Source: Bacteroidales bacterium (GTDB lineage: Bacteria > Bacteroidota > Bacteroidia > Bacteroidales > UBA12077). From it: 9,216 nucleotides of DNA. Under the pieces are notes generated by a model. It was not told the origin of the DNA and ran no database searches. It worked only from the letters and a program-made list of their open reading frames with translations. Made by a program: the position numbers and the translations under genes. Below are positions 5,881 to 9,216 of the stretch, piece after piece; positions within the stretch are counted from its first letter, which is position 1; every line of letters starts with the position of its first letter. The DNA is taken from contig JAUVLS010000031.1 in assembly GCA_030600625.1 (NCBI GenBank), positions 1 through 9,216 on the forward strand. Reading direction: 5' to 3'.

Positions 5881-8265
5881 TTATATATCCTCATTAATAG
5901 CTTTTAATGCAGGTAGTTCTTTTCCTTCAATATATTCCAGTAGAGCTCCTCCAGCAGTTGAAATATAACTTATTTTATAAGCTAAACTAAATTTATTAAC
6001 TGCTGCAATGGAATCGCCACCTCCGATTAAAGAAAATGCTCCTTTATCGGTAGCACGAGCCACTGCCATGGCAATTTTTAAGGTTCCCATTGAGTAATTC
6101 GACATTTCAAAAACTCCGATTGGCCCGTTCCAAAGTATTGTAGATGAGTTTTCAATTACTTCGGTAAATTCATTTGCAGATTTTATTCCGATATCTAATC
6201 CCATCCATCCATCTTTAATCTGGTCAATGTGGCAATGCTCAATATTTGCATTATCATTAAATTCATCAGCAATAATACAGTCGGTAGGTAAATACAGGTT
6301 TACATTATTTTCTTTAGCTTTTGTAATAATGTTTTTTGCAACATCAAGGTAATCATCTTCAACTAAAGAATTTCCAATTTTACCACCCATAGCTTTAGCA
6401 AAAGTAAAAGCAATTCCACCGGCAATAATTAAATTGTCAACTTTTTCAATTAATGCTTCAATGATGTGTATTTTAGTTGATACTTTAGATCCTCCCAGAA
6501 TTGCAGTAAATGGTCTTTTCGCTTGTTTTATTACTTTATCGATATTATTAATTTCATTTTCCACCAAATAACCAAACATTTTGTCTTCAGGAAAAAACTT
6601 GGCTAAAGTGTATGTTGAAGCATGTGCCCTGTGTGCTGTTCCAAAAGCATTAAAAACATACGTGTCTCCAAGTTCTGCTAGTTGTTTAGCGAAATTTTCA
6701 TCTGCATCGGTTTCTTCTTTATGGAATCGAAGATTTTCAAGTAACAGGCATTCTCCCGGTTTTAGAACTGTTGCGGCAATTATTGCTTCTTCTCCAATGC
6801 AGTTAGCAGCAAATTTCACTTTTTTATCAAGAGCTTTTGATAAATAGGGAAGTATATGTTTTAATGAAAGATCATCGTTATATTTTCCTTTTGGTCTTCC
6901 TAAATGAGTTAAGAATATAACAGAACCACCTTCGGCTAATATTTTACGAGCTGTTGGTAATGCAGTAATAATTCTTGTGTCATCGGTAATTTTCCTGTTT
7001 TCGTCCATAGGAACATTGAAATCAACACGCATCAGAACTTTTTTGCCCTCAAAGTTATATCGGTCAATGGTTAAGTTTTGCTTAATAGCTTTAATACTTG
7101 GCAGTTCCTTTCCTTCAAGGTATTCCAGTAATGCACCGCCGGCTGTCGATATATAGCTGATTTTATGAGCTAAACTATACTTGTTAATTGCAGCTATTGA
7201 ATCACCTCCGCCAATCAGGGAAAACGCCCCTTTATCAGTAGCACGGGCTACCGACATAGCAATTTTTAATGTCCCCATCGAAAAACTTGGTATTTCAAAA
7301 ACACCTATCGGGCCATTCCAAAGTATTTTTTCGGAGTTTTCGATCACTTCTGAAAAGCGATTTGCAGATTTAATTCCAATGTCAAGACCCATCCATCCAT
7401 CAGGTATCTCATTAATATCACAATGATCAATTTGGGCATCATTTTTAAAATCATCTGCAATAATGCAATCGCTTGGTAAATATAATTTAACTTTATTTTT
7501 TTCAGCCTCTTTAATAATGTGTCTTGCAAAATCTAAAAACTCATCTTCAACTAAAGAATTTCCGATCTTGCCACCCATAGCTTTAGCAAATGTGTATGCA
7601 ATGCCTCCCGCAATAATTAAATTATCTACCTTTTCTATTAATGTTTCTATAATATGGATTTTAGTAGATATTTTCGATCCTCCGAGAATTGCTGTAAAAG
7701 GATGCAAAGGCTGGTGTAAAATTTTGTCTATATTATTTATTTCACTTTCGACAAGATACCCAAACATGCTGTTTTTTGGAAAATGTTTAACAATAGTGTA
7801 AGTCGAAGCATGTGCTCTGTGTGCAGTACCAAATGCATTATTTACATATACATCACCAAGGCTGGCAAGGTGTTCTGCAAAATCTTCATCGGCATCTGTT
7901 TCTTCTTTATAAAACCTTAGATTTTCTAATAAAAGAATTTCACCGGGTTTTAGGGTTTTAGCTAATTTTTCTGCTTTAATACCAATACAATCCGTTGCAA
8001 ATTTAATTTCTCGATCAAGGACTTTGCTTAAATGAGAAAGGATTATTTTTAAGGACATTCTCTCATTAAATTGACCTTTTGGTCTTCCCAGGTGTGTTAA
8101 AAGAATTATAGATCCACCTTCAGCTAAAATTTTTTGAATCGTTGGTATTGCAGTAATAATTCGGGTATCATCTGTTATTTCAAGTTTTTCATTTAACGGA
8201 ACGTTAAAATCCACGCGCATTAATACTTTTTTTCCTGTAAAATTATAGTTGTCGATAGAATACAT
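5881..8265 (-). CDS. pgk: Tandem phosphoglycerate kinase fusion (PGK-PGK)
   Basis: One uninterrupted 794-residue frame contains two complete PGKs, residues 1-397 and 398-794, aligned without gaps at an offset of 396 and about three-quarters identical by eye. PGK transfers phosphate between 1,3-bisphosphoglycerate and ADP in glycolysis and gluconeogenesis. Both halves have RVDFNVP (D19/N21; D415/N417), THLGRP (H58, R61), ENLRF (R117), AHRAHAS (R150; R546), GGSK..TK (K198, K202), [22 protein letters not shown] (D355; D751) and STAGGA, so both may be active. The usual VNDAFG is VNNAFG in the first half and VFNAFG in the second. The junction is direct (IKQN then LTIDRYNF), with no linker, and N397 takes the place of the second start methionine. 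The only plausible start is the ATG at 8265; an in-frame stop lies at 8292-8290. A typical bacterial PGK is about 395 residues, so the duplication is exact. Confidence 0.93.
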   Translation of the reverse strand: MYSIDNYNFTGKKVLMRVDFNVPLNEKLEITDDTRIITAIPTIQKILAEGGSIILLTHLGRPKGQFNERMSLKIILSHLSKVLDREIKFATDCIGIKAEKLAKTLKPGEILLLENLRFYKEETDADEDFAEHLASLGDVYVNNAFGTAHRAHASTYTIVKHFPKNSMFGYLVESEINNIDKILHQPLHPFTAILGGSKISTKIHIIETLIEKVDNLIIAGGIAYTFAKAMGGKIGNSLVEDEFLDFARHIIKEAEKNKVKLYLPSDCIIADDFKNDAQIDHCDINEIPDGWMGLDIGIKSANRFSEVIENSEKILWNGPIGVFEIPSFSMGTLKIAMSVARATDKGAFSLIGGGDSIAAINKYSLAHKISYISTAGGALLEYLEGKELPSIKAIKQNLTIDRYNFEGKKVLMRVDFNVPMDENRKITDDTRIITALPTARKILAEGGSVIFLTHLGRPKGKYNDDLSLKHILPYLSKALDKKVKFAANCIGEEAIIAATVLKPGECLLLENLRFHKEETDADENFAKQLAELGDTYVFNAFGTAHRAHASTYTLAKFFPEDKMFGYLVENEINNIDKVIKQAKRPFTAILGGSKVSTKIHIIEALIEKVDNLIIAGGIAFTFAKAMGGKIGNSLVEDDYLDVAKNIITKAKENNVNLYLPTDCIIADEFNDNANIEHCHIDQIKDGWMGLDIGIKSANEFTEVIENSSTILWNGPIGVFEMSNYSMGTLKIAMAVARATDKGAFSLIGGGDSIAAVNKFSLAYKISYISTAGGALLEYIEGKELPALKAINEDI

Positions 8266-8290
8266 GCCTGGTGCTTTTATGTTGATGTGT

Positions 8291-8320
8291 TAAAGATAGA
8301 AATATTTGACATTTTTCAAA
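8291..8320 (-). promoter_or_regulatory. Possible promoter of the pgk fusion gene
   Basis: On the minus strand TTTG (8320-8317) is followed after 18 bases by TATCTTTA (8298-8291). This is close to the Bacteroidota pattern of a -33 TTTG and a -7 TAnnTTTG, with the last G replaced by A. The box ends 25 bases before the start codon, giving a short leader. Confidence 0.35.
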
Positions 8321-8387
8321 AACACCTAAAAGTAGTTAACACTTTTGAATTGTATTAACTTTGACCCGTTATAGTAGCTGAAATTTG

Positions 8388-8405
8388 TCCCGAAAGTTTT
8401 CGGGA
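8388..8405. repeat. Perfect 8-bp inverted repeat (tcccgaaa/tttcggga)
   Basis: Arms tcccgaaa (8388-8395) and tttcggga (8398-8405) are separated by gt. Weaker pairing extends outward (aatttg against tgaaatt). No T-run follows, and no gene ends here, so a terminator is unlikely. It resembles the small dispersed palindromes common between Bacteroidota genes. Confidence 0.6.
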
Positions 8406-8425
8406 TGAAATTGGGAAAAGGCTTG

Positions 8426-8450
8426 ACCTCCTGTCTTGTCGGCTGGCAAG
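8426..8450. repeat. Second hairpin with a shared acctcctgt prefix
   Basis: The arms cttgtc (8435-8440) and ggcaag (8445-8450) pair with one G-U and a 4-base loop. They directly follow acctcctgt (8426-8434). The same 9-mer lies at 4081-4089 next to the hairpin at 4097-4114, which also has a 4-base loop. The two may be diverged members of one repeat family. Confidence 0.35.
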
Positions 8451-8536
8451 CTAATCAAATTTCCAATTTCTAATTTCAGATGATTAACACACAAAATAAT
8501 ATTATACATTTAATAATCTAAATTGTAAACAGGAAT

Positions 8537-8614
8537 ATGAAAAATGCCAAATATTTATTTGTGGTTTGTATTTCGTTTATTGTTATTTTTGCTCATTATC
8601 CGTTTTTGAAATAA
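8537..8614 (+). CDS. Possible 25-residue membrane peptide
   Basis: An ATG preceded at once by aggaat opens a frame of 25 residues ending in TAA. It has a basic start (MKNAKY), a hydrophobic stretch LFVVCISFIVIFA, and a short HYPFLK tail. This is the shape of a signal peptide or single-span micropeptide. It ends 29 bases before holB on the same strand. No family is recognised, and AT-rich DNA often yields such frames by chance; it could also be a decayed gene start. Confidence 0.22.
   Translation: MKNAKYLFVVCISFIVIFAHYPFLK
8584..8591 (+). promoter_or_regulatory. Possible -7 box for holB
   Basis: TATTTTTG fits TAnnTTTG and lies 52 bases before the holB start. A TTTG at 8558-8561 is 22 bases upstream, slightly wide for a -33 element, and another at 8565-8568 is too close. 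The box lies inside the possible micropeptide frame, which weakens that peptide if the box is real. Confidence 0.28.
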
Positions 8615-8643
8615 AAATATCTAAGTAAAATTATTTAACATTT

Positions 8644-9216
8644 ATGCAATTTAAAGAAGTAGTTGGACATCATAAAATAAAGGAAAAATTAATACATACT
8701 ATAAAGGGAAACAGGGTAAGTCATGCTCAACTTTTTTTAGGTTCTGAAGGCTCAGGGAATTTAGCTTTGGCAATAGCCTATGCTCAATATGTTTCTTGTG
8801 AGAACAAACAGGAAAATGATTCTTGTGGAGTTTGTCCGTCGTGTATAAAGTTTCAAAAATTAGTTCATCCCGATCTGCATTTTGTTTATCCGGTATCAAC
8901 ATCAAAAACCGTAAAAAAAGATCCTGTTAGCGATGATTATATAACTCTGTGGCGCGAAATAATTATTGAAAATCCATATATAAATCAGAACAAATGGTAT
9001 GAAATAATTGATATTGAAAATAAACAGGGAATTATTAGCAAGAACGAAAGTAAAGAAATTTTAAAAAAACTGAATCTCAAAACTTTTGAATCAGAATATA
9101 AAATTATGATTATATGGTTGCCGGAAAAGATGAATGCCGCCGCCGCCAGTAAATTATTAAAATTAATTGAAGAGCCTCCTGCGAAGACCTTATTTTTAAT
9201 GGTTTCGGAAAATTCG
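8644..9216 (+). CDS. holB: DNA polymerase III subunit delta' (3'-truncated by window edge)
   Basis: This is the clamp-loader subunit delta', part of the complex that loads the sliding clamp at replication forks. The first 191 codons are present and the frame is open at the right edge. The start MQFKEVVGHHKIKEKL is the family's normal N-terminus. Next comes the HAQLFLGSEGSGNLALAIAY region, a P-loop relic in which the Walker lysine is replaced by N39, as expected for a non-hydrolysing delta' subunit. A four-cysteine zinc site follows (C52, C61, C64, C67). Near the edge PEKMNAAAASKLLKLIEEPP is the highly conserved block of the DnaX/HolB family. The SRC motif and C-terminal collar domain would lie beyond the window. 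It is divergent from the pgk fusion across 378 bp. Confidence 0.93.
   Translation, partial: MQFKEVVGHHKIKEKLIHTIKGNRVSHAQLFLGSEGSGNLALAIAYAQYVSCENKQENDSCGVCPSCIKFQKLVHPDLHFVYPVSTSKTVKKDPVSDDYITLWREIIIENPYINQNKWYEIIDIENKQGIISKNESKEILKKLNLKTFESEYKIMIIWLPEKMNAAAASKLLKLIEEPPAKTLFLMVSENS

Larger units (their letters stand above)
8266..8643. other. 378-bp divergent intergenic region between pgk fusion and holB
   Basis: No sizeable gene was found. The left part holds promoter-like boxes for the minus-strand pgk fusion (8291-8320). The middle holds a perfect palindrome (8388-8405) and a hairpin (8435-8450). The right part holds a 25-codon membrane-like ORF (8537-8614) and a promoter-like box for holB (8584-8591). 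Confidence 0.65.

Noticed and set aside
6581..7801. Plus-strand open frames at 6581-6847, 7181-7426 and 7463-7801
   Set aside because: They lie opposite the PGK fusion and mirror its codons. The protein sequences resemble no family, and the PGK frame is unambiguous.
8699..8905. A 68-codon minus-strand frame
   Set aside because: It is antisense to the conserved zinc-site region of holB, which is clearly the coding frame.
9138..9150. gccgccgccgcc run as a microsatellite
   Set aside because: It codes the Ala run of the conserved NAAAASKLLK block of HolB.

Overview
The window looks like chromosomal DNA of a Bacteroidota bacterium, probably Bacteroidales-like. The reasons are the low GC content, mostly absent Shine-Dalgarno sequences, a TAnnTTTG-type promoter box, short perfect hairpin repeats between genes, and PGK, HolB and flippase proteins that read like those of that phylum. 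No rRNA, tRNA, CRISPR array or classical transposase was found.

Layout, left to right. (1) 1-1314 (+): 3' part of a Wzx/MATE-like polysaccharide flippase, running in from the left edge. (2) 1314-1349: a strong hairpin between convergent genes. (3) 1352-2689 (-): a phosphomannomutase/phosphoglucomutase. (4) 2791-4077 (-): a highly divergent phosphoglycerate kinase (PGK), upstream of the mutase on the same strand and possibly co-transcribed with it. (5) 4078-4673: non-coding, holding a hairpin, an isolated 3' fragment of another pgk (4247-4366), an inverted repeat and two tandem copies of a 32-bp repeat. (6) 4674-5804 (+): a solitary AAA_14/DUF4143 ATPase, opposite in strand to its neighbours. 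(7) 5801-5864: two more diverged copies of the 32-bp repeat. (8) 5881-8265 (-): one 794-residue reading frame made of two complete PGKs fused head to tail. (9) 8266-8643: a divergent intergenic region with palindromes and promoter-like boxes. (10) 8644-9216 (+): 5' part of holB (DNA polymerase III delta'), cut by the right edge.

The striking theme is repeated PGK: two canonical-looking halves in one polypeptide, one degenerate stand-alone paralogue, and one 3' remnant that is 86% identical in DNA to the end of the fusion. Between the remnant and the fusion sits an ATPase gene bracketed on both sides by pairs of the same 32-bp repeat, as if a repeat-bounded cassette had entered a pgk duplication array. 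The PGK fusion probably supplies the glycolytic/gluconeogenic enzyme. The mutase and flippase belong to sugar-nucleotide and surface-polysaccharide metabolism. HolB is a housekeeping replication factor. The duplication history and the cassette's mobility are inferences from this one sequence.
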